Positions 27,222 through 36,112 of a DNA stretch of 64,000 bases are shown piece after piece. The stretch is taken from NCBI RefSeq assembly GCF_002112505.1, contig NZ_NEHW01000002.1, forward strand, positions 434,001-498,000. The letters run 5' to 3'. This DNA is from Pseudomonas sp. R28(2017). Its GTDB lineage: Bacteria; Pseudomonadota; Gammaproteobacteria; Pseudomonadales; Pseudomonadaceae. Below the pieces are notes generated by a model that had not been told where the DNA came from, searched no databases, and saw nothing but the letters and a program-made list of their open reading frames with translations. Both the position numbers and the translations under genes were made by a program. Position 1 is the first letter of the stretch. The number at the start of each line of letters is the position of its first letter.

Positions 27222-28316
27222 TCAGGCAGCGTTCAACGCGTCGACAATGGCCTGGCCGACCGCCTGGGTCGAGCGGCTGCCGCCCATGTCGGGTGTGGTC
27301 GCACCACTGGCGATGACGGCTTCGATGGCCTGCAGGATGTCATCGTGTGCAGCCTGATAATGGGCTTCGCCTGTTTCCTTGCCAAGGAACTCGAGCATCA
27401 TCGCGCCCGACCAGATCATGCCGATCGGGTTGGCGATATGCTTGCCGAAGATGTCCGGTGCCGAGCCGTGCACCGGTTCGAACAACGACGGGAACTTGCG
27501 CTCGGGGTTGAGGTTGGCCGACGGCGCGATGCCAATGGTGCCGGTGCAGGCCGGCCCGAGGTCGGAGAGGATGTCGCCGAACAGGTTGGACGCCACCACC
27601 ACGTCGAAGCGCTCCGGTTGCAGCACGAAGCGTGCGCAGAGGATGTCGATGTGCTGCTTGTCCCAGCTGATCTCTGGGTAGTGGGCGGCCACGGCGGCGG
27701 TGCGCTCGTCCCAGTAGGGCATGCTCACGGCCATGCCGTTGGACTTGGTGGCCGAGGTCACATGCCGGCGCGGGCGATTGTGGGCCAGCTCGAACGCATA
27801 TTCGAGGATGCGGTCGACACCGCGGCGGGTGAACACCGATTCCTGCAGGACCAATTCGTTGGCGGTGCCTTCGAACATGCGCCCGCCCAGCGACGAGTAC
27901 TCGCCTTCGGTGTTTTCCCGTACCACCACGAAGTCGATGTCGCCAGGCTGCTTGCCGGCCAGCGGGCAGGGCACACCGGGGAACAGGCGCACCGGGCGGA
28001 TGTTCACGTACTGGTCGAAGTCGCGGCGGAACTTGAGCAGCGAGCCCCACAGGGAAACATGGTCAGGCACCTTGTCGGGCCAGCCGACGGCGCCGAAGTA
28101 CAAGGCGTCGAAGCCCTTGAGCTGGTCGAACCAGTCGTCCGGCATCATCTTGCCGTGGGCCAGGTAGTAGTCGCAGCTGGCCCATTCGAAAAACTCGAAC
28201 TGCAGGTTCAGGCCATGCTTGCGGGCGGCGGCTTCGAGCACGCGGATACCTTCCGGGAGCACCTCTTTGCCGATGCCGTCACCGGGGATGGCGGCGATCT
28301 TGAACGTCTTGGTCAT
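27222..28316 (-). CDS. dmlA: D-malate/tartrate dehydrogenase (decarboxylating)
   Basis: This 364-residue isocitrate/isopropylmalate dehydrogenase-family enzyme has IPGDGIGKEVLPEG at the N-terminus, FVVVRENTEGEYSSLGG, the metal/substrate part VVASNLFGDILSDLGP, and the cofactor-binding FEPVHGSAPDIFGK. The length and ENTEGEYSSLGGR stretch match DmlA/TtuC enzymes, which oxidise D-malate or L-tartrate using NAD and a divalent metal. It is divergent from a LysR gene of the DmlR type. The GTG two codons upstream was rejected because AAGGTG lies properly before the ATG. Confidence 0.88.
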   Translation of the reverse strand: MTKTFKIAAIPGDGIGKEVLPEGIRVLEAAARKHGLNLQFEFFEWASCDYYLAHGKMMPDDWFDQLKGFDALYFGAVGWPDKVPDHVSLWGSLLKFRRDFDQYVNIRPVRLFPGVPCPLAGKQPGDIDFVVVRENTEGEYSSLGGRMFEGTANELVLQESVFTRRGVDRILEYAFELAHNRPRRHVTSATKSNGMAVSMPYWDERTAAVAAHYPEISWDKQHIDILCARFVLQPERFDVVVASNLFGDILSDLGPACTGTIGIAPSANLNPERKFPSLFEPVHGSAPDIFGKHIANPIGMIWSGAMMLEFLGKETGEAHYQAAHDDILQAIEAVIASGATTPDMGGSRSTQAVGQAIVDALNAA

Positions 28317-28413
28317 GGCCACACCTTTGTGTCTGGGGATCTGATGTGGGCCATGCTATAAGGGTTCGCTTCATTGATAATCGGCCAGTTCATTCATTCT
28401 TGGTGCACGTATC

Positions 28414-29325
28414 GTGAATAATCTGCCAAGCCTCGACGACCTCGATATCTTCCTGCAGGTGGCCCGCCGTGCGAGCTTCGCGGCCGTGGCCGAAGCCCGT
28501 GGCATGTCGGCGGCGTTCGTCAGCAAGCGCATCCGCCAGCTTGAACAGGACCTGGGCGTGCGCCTGCTGCACCGCACCACCCGGCGGGTGACGGTGAGCG
28601 AGGAGGGCGAGCGGGTTTACCAATGGGCGCAGCAGATCTTCGAGGCCCTGCAGCGCATGGGCGATGACCTGGACGCCGGCCAGCGTGAGCCGGCCGGGCA
28701 GTTGCGCATCGCCAGCAGCCTGGGCCTGGGCCGGCGGATGGTGGCGCCGGCATTGTCGGAGCTGGCGGCGCGCTACCCACGGCTGGACATTCGCCTGGAC
28801 GTGCATGACCGCCTGGTGGACCTGGTGGCCGAAGGCGTCGATCTGGATATCCGCGTGGGCGACCAGATTGCCCCGAACCTGATCGCCAAGCGCCTGGCGC
28901 GCAACTGGCGGGTGCTGTGCGCGGCCCCGGACTATCTAGCCCGGCGTGGCACGCCGAAGAGCCTGGCGGACCTGGCCAGCCACGACTGCCTGGTGATCAA
29001 GGAGCGCGACCATCCTTTCGGGCTCTGGCACCTCGAGGGGCCCGCTGGTGAGGAAAGCGTGCGAGTCACCGGCGCGCTGTCGAGCAACCACGGCGAAGTG
29101 GTGCACCAGTGGTGCCTGGACGGGCGCGGGATCGTGCTGCGCTCATGGTGGGATGTGCACGACAGCCTGGCCGATGGCCGGCTGGTGCAGGTGCTGGACG
29201 GGTATCGGCAGAGTGCCGATATCTGGGCGGTGTATACCGCGCCACTGGCCGGGTCGGCCAAGGTGCGGGTGGCGGTGGAGTTCTTCCGGGAATATTTTGC
29301 CGACAGGTTTCAGATCCCGGACTGA
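28414..29325 (+). CDS. LysR family regulator, DmlR-like
   Basis: This 303-residue LysR protein begins at a GTG codon. The helix-turn-helix is LDIFLQVARRASFAAVAEARGMSAAFVSKRIRQLEQDLGVRLLHRTTRRVTVSEEG; the effector domain carries DLDIRVGDQIAPNLIAKRL. It faces away from the dehydrogenase gene with a 97-bp gap, the arrangement of dmlR-dmlA in E. coli, so it is the likely activator of that gene. The effector is expected to be D-malate or a tartrate, which the sequence cannot confirm. Confidence 0.88.
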   Translation: MNNLPSLDDLDIFLQVARRASFAAVAEARGMSAAFVSKRIRQLEQDLGVRLLHRTTRRVTVSEEGERVYQWAQQIFEALQRMGDDLDAGQREPAGQLRIASSLGLGRRMVAPALSELAARYPRLDIRLDVHDRLVDLVAEGVDLDIRVGDQIAPNLIAKRLARNWRVLCAAPDYLARRGTPKSLADLASHDCLVIKERDHPFGLWHLEGPAGEESVRVTGALSSNHGEVVHQWCLDGRGIVLRSWWDVHDSLADGRLVQVLDGYRQSADIWAVYTAPLAGSAKVRVAVEFFREYFADRFQIPD

Positions 29326-29332
29326 CAGTGCC

Positions 29333-29425
29333 GGCCTCTTCGCGGGTAAACCCGCTCCCACAGCGATTGCACAAAGCTTGAATGCAGTGGAGTACCTGTG
29401 GGAGCGGGCTTGCCCGCGAAGAGGG
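29333..29425. repeat. REP palindrome pair
   Basis: Two inverted REP units with a spacer of about 35 bp lie between the convergent LysR and ABC-transporter ATPase genes. Confidence 0.85.
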
Positions 29426-29450
29426 CGGTACAGCCACTAACGCACTTGGA

Positions 29451-30599
29451 TCAATGAGCCCCAGCCGACTTGCTCAGGTCGCTCTCGGCCCACTCAGTAT
29501 AGATGCAGGCATCCGCCACCGCCCAGCGCACTTTCACCGAATCCCCCGGCTGCATCGGCATGCCGGCGGCCGACAGTGCCTTTACCGTCAACTCGGTACC
29601 GCCGGCCGTCACCACATGGCAAGTCTGGCTCTCGCCCAGGAACAGTACTTCCCCCACCTTCGCGCTGACTTCGTTCCAGCCCGCCGGCAATGGCTCGCGC
29701 GCGGCCTGTTCGGCCGTCAGGGCCAGTGCTTTCTCCGGCCGCACCATGATCAGTGCATCCTGTTGTGCAGCGAGACCTGGGGTCAGGCGGATCGCCACCG
29801 GCTGGCCTTCGAAACTGCCCGCACCATTGCTGTTGGCCTTGATCCGCAGGAAGTTCGAGTTGCCCAGGAACGATGCGACAAAGGCATTCGGCGGGTTCTG
29901 GTACAGGTCGTAACCGGTACCCAGGCCAACGATCTTGCCATGGCTGAAGATGGCGATGCGCTGGGACAGGCGCATGGCTTCTTCCTGGTCATGGGTCACG
30001 TAGACGATGGTGATGCCCAGCCGGCGGTGCAACTGGCGCAGTTCGTCCTGCAGGTCTTCACGCAGCTTCTTGTCCAGCGCACCGAGCGGTTCGTCCATCA
30101 GCAGGATGCGTGGTTCGTACACCAGCGCCCGGGCGATCGCCACGCGCTGCTGCTGGCCACCGGACATCTGCGATGGCTTGCGGTGGGCGAACTTCTCCAG
30201 CTGCACCAGCTTGAGCATGGCGTCGACGCGCTTGGTGGTTTCGGTCGCGCTGAGCTTGCGGATGGCCAGCGGGAAGCCGATGTTGTCACGCACGTTCAGG
30301 TGCGGGAACAGCGAGTAGCGCTGGAACACCATGCCGATGTCGCGCTTGTGCGGCGGCACGTTCACCAGCGACTGGCCTTCGACCAGGATCTCGCCGCTGC
30401 TCGGCGTCTCGAAGCCGGCCAGCATCGACAGTGTGGTGGACTTGCCCGAGCCGCTGGAGCCGAGGAAGGTCAGGAACTCGCCGTCCTGGATCTCCAGGTC
30501 GAGGTTGTCCACGGCGGTGAAGTCGCCGTAGTGCTTGTTCAGGCCACGCAGGCTGACCAGGGTCTTGCCGTGCGCGTTGTCTTTGATGACTGCACTCAT
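29451..30599 (-). CDS. ABC transporter ATPase, PotA-like (polyamine type)
   Basis: This is a 382-residue ATPase with Walker A GSSGSGKST, the Q-loop MVFQRYSLFPHLNVRDNIGFPL, signature SGGQQQR, Walker B ILLMDEPLGALD and H-loop VTHDQEEA. The last 110 residues form a TOBE domain of the PotA type (VRPEKALALTAEQAAR, GEVLFLGESQTCHV). It is the last gene of a four-gene operon with two permeases and a PotD-like binding protein. The family mostly moves polyamines, but related systems carry other small charged compounds. The frame is open 24 codons upstream into a non-homologous tail. Confidence 0.9.
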   Translation of the reverse strand: MSAVIKDNAHGKTLVSLRGLNKHYGDFTAVDNLDLEIQDGEFLTFLGSSGSGKSTTLSMLAGFETPSSGEILVEGQSLVNVPPHKRDIGMVFQRYSLFPHLNVRDNIGFPLAIRKLSATETTKRVDAMLKLVQLEKFAHRKPSQMSGGQQQRVAIARALVYEPRILLMDEPLGALDKKLREDLQDELRQLHRRLGITIVYVTHDQEEAMRLSQRIAIFSHGKIVGLGTGYDLYQNPPNAFVASFLGNSNFLRIKANSNGAGSFEGQPVAIRLTPGLAAQQDALIMVRPEKALALTAEQAAREPLPAGWNEVSAKVGEVLFLGESQTCHVVTAGGTELTVKALSAAGMPMQPGDSVKVRWAVADACIYTEWAESDLSKSAGAH

Positions 30600-30618
30600 T
30601 GTTGTTTTCTCCGCACGC

Positions 30619-31428
30619 TCAGGCGTTGACTTCGGTGCGCCGGCGCAAGGCGGCGGCAATGAACATGACAAGCAGCGACAGGCCGATCAGCAGGGTCGAG
30701 GCCACGGCGATCACCGGGCTCAGGTCCTGGCGCAAGGTGGTCCACATCTTCACCGGCAGGGTCTGCAGGTCGGGGCTGGCCATCATCACGCTCAGCACCA
30801 CTTCATCCCACGACACCAGGAAGGCGAACAGGCCGCCGGCGATCATGCCTGGGCGAATGGCCGGGAAGGTCACCTTGAAGATCGCCTGCAGGCGCGAGGC
30901 GCCGCAGATCACCGCGGCATCCTCGATCGACTGGTCGAACAGCTTCAGCGAGTTGATGATCGAGATGATGGTGAAGGGCAGGGCGACGATCACATGGCTG
31001 ACCACGAAGGCGAACAGCGTGCCGGTGTAGCCCAGCTTGAGGAACAGCGCGTACACCGCCACGGCGATGATTACCAGCGGCACGATCATCGGCATGGTGA
31101 ACAGCCCGTAGAGCATTTCGCGGCCAGGGAAGCGGCCCCGCACCAGGGCGAAGGCAGTGGGCAGGCCGAGCAGCACGGCAGCGACGGTGGTCAGCACGGC
31201 GACCTTGAGGCTGGCCAGGGCGGCGTCCATCCACTCCGGGTTGGAGAAGAACTGGCCATACCACTTGAACGTCCAGCCCGGCGGCGGGAACACCAGCCAT
31301 TGGGACGAACCGAACGACAGCAACACGATGAACACCACCGGCAGCAGCAGGAACGCCGCGATGACCCCGGTGGTCAGGTACAGGCCCGTACGCAGCGGGC
31401 GGCCCATGGCATTGGGAGACAGGAGCAT
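30619..31428 (-). CDS. ABC transporter permease, PotC-like
   Basis: This 269-residue permease has six hydrophobic segments and the inner-loop EAA-like stretch EDAAVICGASRLQAIFKVTFPAIRPGMIAGG that docks with the ATPase. The order (a short N-terminal Arg-rich tail, then the TTGVIAAFLLLPVVFIVLLSF helix) is that of PotC. It lies 6 bp after the PotB-like gene and 19 bp before the ATPase gene, so the operon is compact. Confidence 0.88.
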   Translation of the reverse strand: MLLSPNAMGRPLRTGLYLTTGVIAAFLLLPVVFIVLLSFGSSQWLVFPPPGWTFKWYGQFFSNPEWMDAALASLKVAVLTTVAAVLLGLPTAFALVRGRFPGREMLYGLFTMPMIVPLVIIAVAVYALFLKLGYTGTLFAFVVSHVIVALPFTIISIINSLKLFDQSIEDAAVICGASRLQAIFKVTFPAIRPGMIAGGLFAFLVSWDEVVLSVMMASPDLQTLPVKMWTTLRQDLSPVIAVASTLLIGLSLLVMFIAAALRRRTEVNA

Positions 31429-31434
31429 GGCGGT

Positions 31435-32352
31435 TTACCTCGCGTTGCCAACCGGGGATTCCGGTTGCAGCTTCAGGTACAGGTAGAAGAGCACCAGGGT
31501 GATCACCACCAGCAGTGCGGCGGCGGCGCTGGCCAGGCCCCAGTTGAGGAACGACTGCACCTGCTGGATGATGAACTCAGGCAGCATCATGTTCTGCGCA
31601 CCGCCCAGCAGGGCCGGGGTGACGTAGTAACCGAGCGACATCACGAACACCATCAGCGCCCCGGAGAACAGCCCCGAGCGGCACAGCGGCAGGAACACCT
31701 TCCAGAAGTTGGTCCAGGGGCTTGCGCCGCAGATCGAGCCGGCCTGCAGCACCATCGGGTCGATGGCGTGCATGGTCGCCTGCAGCGGCAGCACGATGAA
31801 CGGGATCATGATGTAGCTCATGCCGATCACCACGCCGGTGAGGTTGTGCACCATTTCCAGCGGGGTATCGATGATACCCATGGCCATCAACGCCTTGTTG
31901 ATCACCCCCGAGCTCTGCAGCAACACCAGCCACGAGTAGGTGCGCGCCAGCAGGCTGGTCCACATCGACAGCAGCACGATGTTCAGCAGCCAGCGGCCCC
32001 AGCCCTTGGGCACCAGGGTGATCGCCCAGGCCAGCGGGAAGCCCAGCAGCACGCTGATCAGGGTGACCACGCCGGCCACCGAGAAGGTGTTGAACAGCAC
32101 CCGTGCATAGGCCGAGTTGGCGAACAGTTGCTCGTAGTTGCCCAGCCCTGGCGTTGGCTCCAGCACCCCGCGCAGCAACAGGCCGACCAGGGGGGCGAAG
32201 AAGAACAGGCCGAGAAACAGCAGGGCCGGCAGCAGGTTGCGGCTGCCTTTCCAGCGCTGGCTCAGGCTGATGCGGCGCGGGGCCGTTCCCGGGGCGCCGG
32301 TGCCCGTGGGGGCACCTTGCGCGTTATGCAGGGCGTTGATGGCGACTTTCAT
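31435..32352 (-). CDS. ABC transporter permease, PotB-like
   Basis: This 305-residue permease has six main hydrophobic segments. The EAA-like loop is LQAGSICGASPWTNFWKVFLPLCRSGLFSG. A long N-terminal cytoplasmic part (about 50 residues) is usual for PotB-like subunits. Its ATG overlaps the stop codon of the binding-protein gene (ATGA), so translation is coupled. A GTG four codons upstream is possible but less likely. Confidence 0.88.
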   Translation of the reverse strand: MKVAINALHNAQGAPTGTGAPGTAPRRISLSQRWKGSRNLLPALLFLGLFFFAPLVGLLLRGVLEPTPGLGNYEQLFANSAYARVLFNTFSVAGVVTLISVLLGFPLAWAITLVPKGWGRWLLNIVLLSMWTSLLARTYSWLVLLQSSGVINKALMAMGIIDTPLEMVHNLTGVVIGMSYIMIPFIVLPLQATMHAIDPMVLQAGSICGASPWTNFWKVFLPLCRSGLFSGALMVFVMSLGYYVTPALLGGAQNMMLPEFIIQQVQSFLNWGLASAAAALLVVITLVLFYLYLKLQPESPVGNAR

Positions 32353-33374
32353 TTGACCAACCACTCATTCCAGCGGGCTGCGATGGCCTGGCCGTTTTTC
32401 GCCCAGTAGGCGAAGTCCAGGGTGACCTGGTCCTGGGCGTAGGCGGTCGGCAGGTTCGGGGCCAGGTCTTTGTCGAGCTTGGCGACGCTGTCGAGGTTCA
32501 CCGGGGCGTAGGCGGTCTTGTTGGCGAAAGCGGCCTGGCCTTCGGCGCTGCTGGCGTTGGCCAGGAACTTCATGGCCGCGTCCTTGTTCTTCGCGCCTTT
32601 CGGGATGACCAGGAAGTCGGCCATGACCAGGTTCTGTTTCCAGCTCACGCCCACTGGCGCACCGTCTTGCTGCAGGGCGTAGACGCGGCCGTTCCAGAAC
32701 TGGCCGAGCGATGCTTCACCGGAGGCCAGCAGCTGCTGCGACTGGGCGCCACCGCCCCACCAGACGATGTCTTTCTTGATGGTGTCGAGTTTCTTGAAGG
32801 CGCGGTCCAGGTCCAGCGGGTAGAGGTCCTTGGGCGCTACGCCGTCGGCCAGCAGGGCCAGTTCCAGCACGCCGGGGCTCGGCCATTTGTACAGGGCGCG
32901 TTTGCCCGGGTAGGTTTTGGTGTCGAACAGCGCGGTCCAGTCGGCGGGCTTGTTGGCACCGAGCTTGCCTTCGTTGTAGCCGAGCACGAAGGAGAAGAAG
33001 AACGAGCCGACGCCATGATCGGAAACGAAACGCGGGTCGATCTTGTCGCGCTTGATCTGGTTGAAGTCGAGGGGTTCGAGCAGGCCTTCGCTGGCGGCAC
33101 GCAGGGCGAAGTCGGCTTCGACGTCGACCACGTCCCATTGCACGTTGCCGCTCTCGACCATGGCCTTGAGCTTGCCGTAGTCGGTCGGGCCGTCCTGGAC
33201 GACTTTGATGTCGGTGCTTTTGGTGAAGGGTACGGCCCATGCTTCTTTCTGGGCGTCCTGGGTGGTACCGCCCCAGCTGACGAAATTGAGGCTGTCAGCG
33301 GCCTGGGCGGCCTGACATGCCAGGGTCAGCAGGCTGGCGGACAGCACTGCGGTTACACGTTTGCTCAACAGCAT
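32349..33374 (-). CDS. PotD-like ABC transporter substrate-binding protein
   Basis: This 341-residue periplasmic binding protein has the signal peptide RVTAVLSASLLTLACQAAQA. The mature part starts DSLNFVSWGGTTQDAQKEAW, the SWGG element typical of PotD/PotF and related spermidine/putrescine binding proteins. The first gene of the operon is preceded by a 350-bp gap that contains a TGGTATTCCA site. Ligand undefined: polyamine is the family norm, but linkage to a RibBA-like gene could point to another ligand. Confidence 0.88.
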   Translation of the reverse strand: MLLSKRVTAVLSASLLTLACQAAQAADSLNFVSWGGTTQDAQKEAWAVPFTKSTDIKVVQDGPTDYGKLKAMVESGNVQWDVVDVEADFALRAASEGLLEPLDFNQIKRDKIDPRFVSDHGVGSFFFSFVLGYNEGKLGANKPADWTALFDTKTYPGKRALYKWPSPGVLELALLADGVAPKDLYPLDLDRAFKKLDTIKKDIVWWGGGAQSQQLLASGEASLGQFWNGRVYALQQDGAPVGVSWKQNLVMADFLVIPKGAKNKDAAMKFLANASSAEGQAAFANKTAYAPVNLDSVAKLDKDLAPNLPTAYAQDQVTLDFAYWAKNGQAIAARWNEWLVK

Positions 33375-33525
33375 GGTTACGCCCTCGTTGCTTTTGTTAT
33401 TCGAGGCGGGGCTTCTGATGCGCCCGCCAACAGTATTCGGGGAGCAGCTAAAACAAAGTGTCTTGTGGCCGTTTGTAATTGTAGGTGCCGGCCTGCAGAT
33501 TCAAGGTCTACGGGATATCATATTA

Positions 33526-33535
33526 TGGTATTCCA
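33526..33535. promoter_or_regulatory. Operator-like site TGGTATTCCA upstream of the ABC operon
   Basis: TGGTATTCCA (TGG-N4-CCA) lies about 150 bp upstream of the binding-protein gene in an AT-rich, promoter-like region (TATCATATTATGG). It differs in one base from the site at 34880-34889 and is the kind of site bound by FCD-type GntR regulators. Confidence 0.5.
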
Positions 33536-33625
33536 AACTTTTGGCAAGAGGTATGAGGCGACCGGCCATCACTCCGCGTCAGGTTTGGTCAGATTGTTTG
33601 TCCAGGATCAGAAAGCGTGCGCGGT

Positions 33626-33716
33626 CCCTGTGGGAGCGGGCTTGCCCGCGAACACGGGCGAAGCCCGTGCCATGCCCCGCGGTAGCTGCTTCGCGGGCAA
33701 GCCCGCTCCCACAGGG
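33626..33716. repeat. REP palindrome pair with inner hairpin
   Basis: Two inverted REP units enclose a secondary short palindrome (CACGGGCGAAGCCCGTG). It ends a few bases from the ribBA-like stop codon and separates that gene from the promoter of the ABC operon. Apart from this and the operator site, nothing else is seen in the 350-bp gap. Confidence 0.85.
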
Positions 33717-33725
33717 GGCCGTGTT

Positions 33726-34847
33726 TCAACCCAGCAGGCCAGGCTCGAACGGAATGCTTTGCACCACTTCCAGCTCATACCCAGCCAACCCGGCATACTT
33801 CAGCGGTGGGCCGAGGTGACGCAGCTTGCCGACGCCTAGGTCTTGCAGAATCTGCGCCCCGGTACCGACCTCCGAATACACTTTCGACTGCCCGCGCTGA
33901 TAAGGCCGAACCGGTTGGGTCAGTTGCGGCACGCGCTCGAGCAACGCCTGGGAGGACTCGTGGTTGGCCAGGATCACCACCACCCCGCAACCTTCCTCTG
34001 CCACCTTCTGCAGTGCCGCCCACAACGTCCAGTTAGCGGGGCCTGCGTATTCGGCGCCGACCAGGTCGCGCAGCGGGTCGATCACGTGCACCCGCACCAG
34101 GGTCGGCTGTTCACGGCGGATATCGCCCATGACCATGGCCATGTGCACGCCGCCTTCGATGCGGTCCTCGTAGGTCACCAGGCGGAACGTGCCGTGCACG
34201 GTTGGCAGTTCGCGCTCGCCAATGCGCTTGATGGTCTGCTCGGTGCTCAGGCGGTAGTGGATCAGGTCGGCGATGGTGCCGATCTTGATGCCGTGCTGCG
34301 CGGCGAACACTTCCAGGTCGGGGCGCCGGGCCATGGTGCCGTCATCGTTGAGCACCTCGACGATCACCGAGGCCGGGGTGAAACCGGCCAGGCGGGCCAG
34401 GTCGCAACCGGCTTCGGTGTGCCCGGCGCGGGTCAGCACGCCGCCTTCGCGGGCGCGCAGGGGGAAGATGTGGCCCGGCTGCACCAGGTCTTCGGGGCGA
34501 GCATTGGGTGCCATGGCGGCGGCCACGGTGCGTGCCCGGTCAGCGGCGGAGATGCCGGTGGTAACGCCGCTGGCGGCTTCGATCGACACGGTGAAGGCCG
34601 TGCTGAACACGCTGCCGTTGGCCGGTACCATCTGCTCCAGGCCCAGGCGCTGGCAGTGTTCGTCGGTCAGGGTCAGGCAGATCAGGCCGCGCGCTTGGCG
34701 GGCCATGAAGTTGATGGCCTGGGCGTCACAGCGCTCGGCGGCGATCAGCAGGTCGCCTTCGTTTTCCCGGTCCTCGTCGTCCACCAGCAGGACCATCTTG
34801 CCTTGCCGGTAGTCCTCGAGGAGTTCCTCGATGGTGTTGAAAGCCAT
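33726..34847 (-). CDS. RibBA paralogue with degenerate GTP cyclohydrolase II half
   Basis: This is a 373-residue protein. The first 200 residues are a full 3,4-dihydroxy-2-butanone-4-phosphate synthase: DDEDRENEGDLLIAAE (metal site), FMARQARGLICL, and THTEAGCD-like (residues around AGHTEAGCDLARLAG). The rest is aligned with GTP cyclohydrolase II in position, but the zinc-site cysteine cluster (usually HSECxTGD...CDC) is absent: the equivalent stretch reads RVHVIDPLRDLVGAEYAG. The second half is therefore unlikely to act on GTP. It is probably a second, non-essential riboflavin gene, perhaps linked to the neighbouring transporter. It is divergent from the DUF1330 gene. Confidence 0.87.
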   Translation of the reverse strand: MAFNTIEELLEDYRQGKMVLLVDDEDRENEGDLLIAAERCDAQAINFMARQARGLICLTLTDEHCQRLGLEQMVPANGSVFSTAFTVSIEAASGVTTGISAADRARTVAAAMAPNARPEDLVQPGHIFPLRAREGGVLTRAGHTEAGCDLARLAGFTPASVIVEVLNDDGTMARRPDLEVFAAQHGIKIGTIADLIHYRLSTEQTIKRIGERELPTVHGTFRLVTYEDRIEGGVHMAMVMGDIRREQPTLVRVHVIDPLRDLVGAEYAGPANWTLWAALQKVAEEGCGVVVILANHESSQALLERVPQLTQPVRPYQRGQSKVYSEVGTGAQILQDLGVGKLRHLGPPLKYAGLAGYELEVVQSIPFEPGLLG

Positions 34848-34879
34848 GTTGCACGCTCACTGTGGTGGGGTGATTTTTA

Positions 34880-34889
34880 TGGTATACCA
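34880..34889. promoter_or_regulatory. Operator-like palindrome TGGTATACCA between ribBA and DUF1330
   Basis: ATGGTATACCAT is a perfect 12-bp palindrome (34879-34890) in the 78-bp gap between the divergent RibBA-like and DUF1330 genes. It has almost the same core as the site at 33526-33535. Confidence 0.6.
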
Positions 34890-34925
34890 TCATACACAAA
34901 TACTGCTAAAACAGGAGAGCAGCGG

Positions 34926-35219
34926 ATGAAGGCCTATTGGATCGCCCACGTCGACGTGACCGACCCCGAGCAATATCAGCAGTACACCCAGCGTGCTCCC
35001 GCTGCCTTCAAGGCATACGGCGGCCGCTTCCTGGCCCGCGGCGGGCGCAGCGAAGCGATGGAGGGGCGGCCCACTCCACAGCGTAGCGTGGTGATCGAGT
35101 TCGATTCGTATGAACAGGCGGTGGCGTGCTACCGGTCGGCGCTGTACCAGGAGGCGTGCAGCCATCGCCAGGGCGTGGCAAAGGCTGAGGTGATCATCGT
35201 TGAAGGGTTCGAGCCCTGA
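34926..35219 (+). CDS. DUF1330 domain protein
   Basis: This is a 97-residue small alpha/beta barrel protein. KAYWIAHVDVTDPEQYQQY, the FLARGG element and VVIEFDSYEQAVACYRSALYQ are all standard DUF1330 features. Its function is not known; related dimeric ferredoxin-like folds often bind small aromatic compounds. AGGAGAGCAGCGG precedes the ATG. It shares a promoter region with the divergent RibBA-like gene. Confidence 0.9.
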   Translation: MKAYWIAHVDVTDPEQYQQYTQRAPAAFKAYGGRFLARGGRSEAMEGRPTPQRSVVIEFDSYEQAVACYRSALYQEACSHRQGVAKAEVIIVEGFEP

Positions 35220-35231
35220 GTCTTTTCTGAT

Positions 35232-35325
35232 GGCCCTTTCGCGGGCTTGCCCGCTCCCACAGTTACTGCACAGTCTTCAGCATCTGTGCGGTACCTGTGG
35301 GAGCGGGCAAGCCCGCGAAGAGGCC
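35232..35325. repeat. REP palindrome pair
   Basis: Two inverted REP units with a spacer that is itself partly palindromic (CTGCACAG/CTGTGCGG) lie between the convergent DUF1330 and pirin genes. Confidence 0.85.
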
Positions 35326-35333
35326 GATACTGC

Positions 35334-36056
35334 TTACGGCATGCCAGGTAGCTCATGGGGCCGCAGGTCGAACACCAGCACCTCGGCATCCACGCCATTA
35401 CCCAGCTCCAGCAGCTGTTCCTGGCGTATCCGCACGCCGTCGCCTTCATTCAGCACCTGGCCATTGAGCTCGATGCTGCCGCGTGCCACATGCACATAGG
35501 CATGGCGGTTCTCCGGCAAGGTCAGCGTCGCGCGTTCCGCCCCATCGAACAGGCCTGCATACACCCGCGCGTTCTGCCGCACCTGCAATGACCCGTCGGC
35601 ACCGTCTGGCGAGATGATCAGGCGCAACTTGCCGCGCTTGTCCTCGGCGCTGAAGTGTTGCTGCTGATAACGCGGCGTCGCCCCTTTCACATTGGGCACG
35701 ATCCAGATCTGCAGGAAGTGCACCGGTTGCGCCTGGCTGTGGTTGAACTCGCTGTGCGCCACACCGTGCCCGGCGCTCATCAGCTGCACATCACCCGGGC
35801 GGATCACCGAGCCGGTGCCCAAGGTGTCCTTGTGCTCCAGTGCGCCTTCGAGCACGTAGGAGAAAATTTCCATGTCGCGGTGCGGGTGCTCGCCAAAGCC
35901 TTTGCCAGGGATCACACGGTCATCGTTGATCACCAACAGGTCGGAGAAACCCTGCTCGTCGGGGTTGCGGTAATGGCCGAACGAGAAGGTGTGGAAGGAC
36001 TTCAGCCAGCCATGGTAGGCCAGGCCACGGTCTTGGGCGTTACGGACGCTGAGCAT
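35334..36056 (-). CDS. Pirin family protein (YhhW-like quercetinase)
   Basis: This is a 240-residue bicupin. The metal-binding element FGEHPHRDMEIFSYVLEGALEHKD gives the His residues, and the next is MSAGHGVAHSEFNHS. The start at MLSVRNAQDRG and the sequence WLKSFHTFSFGHYRNPDEQGF are the conserved pirin opening. Bacterial members can cleave quercetin-like flavonols in vitro. The frame is open 14 codons upstream. It is preceded by the esterase gene on the same strand at a 56-bp gap, so the two may be co-transcribed. Confidence 0.92.
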   Translation of the reverse strand: MLSVRNAQDRGLAYHGWLKSFHTFSFGHYRNPDEQGFSDLLVINDDRVIPGKGFGEHPHRDMEIFSYVLEGALEHKDTLGTGSVIRPGDVQLMSAGHGVAHSEFNHSQAQPVHFLQIWIVPNVKGATPRYQQQHFSAEDKRGKLRLIISPDGADGSLQVRQNARVYAGLFDGAERATLTLPENRHAYVHVARGSIELNGQVLNEGDGVRIRQEQLLELGNGVDAEVLVFDLRPHELPGMP

Positions 36057-36112
36057 GACGGATCTCCAGTAAGGGCAGGGCACCTTGGGCCCTGCCATGT
36101 GGTTGGCTGGCG

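Noticed and set aside
30535..32409. Plus-strand open frame of 624 codons
   Set aside because: Antisense to the two PotB/PotC-like permeases; extreme Gln/His/Glu content and no domain.
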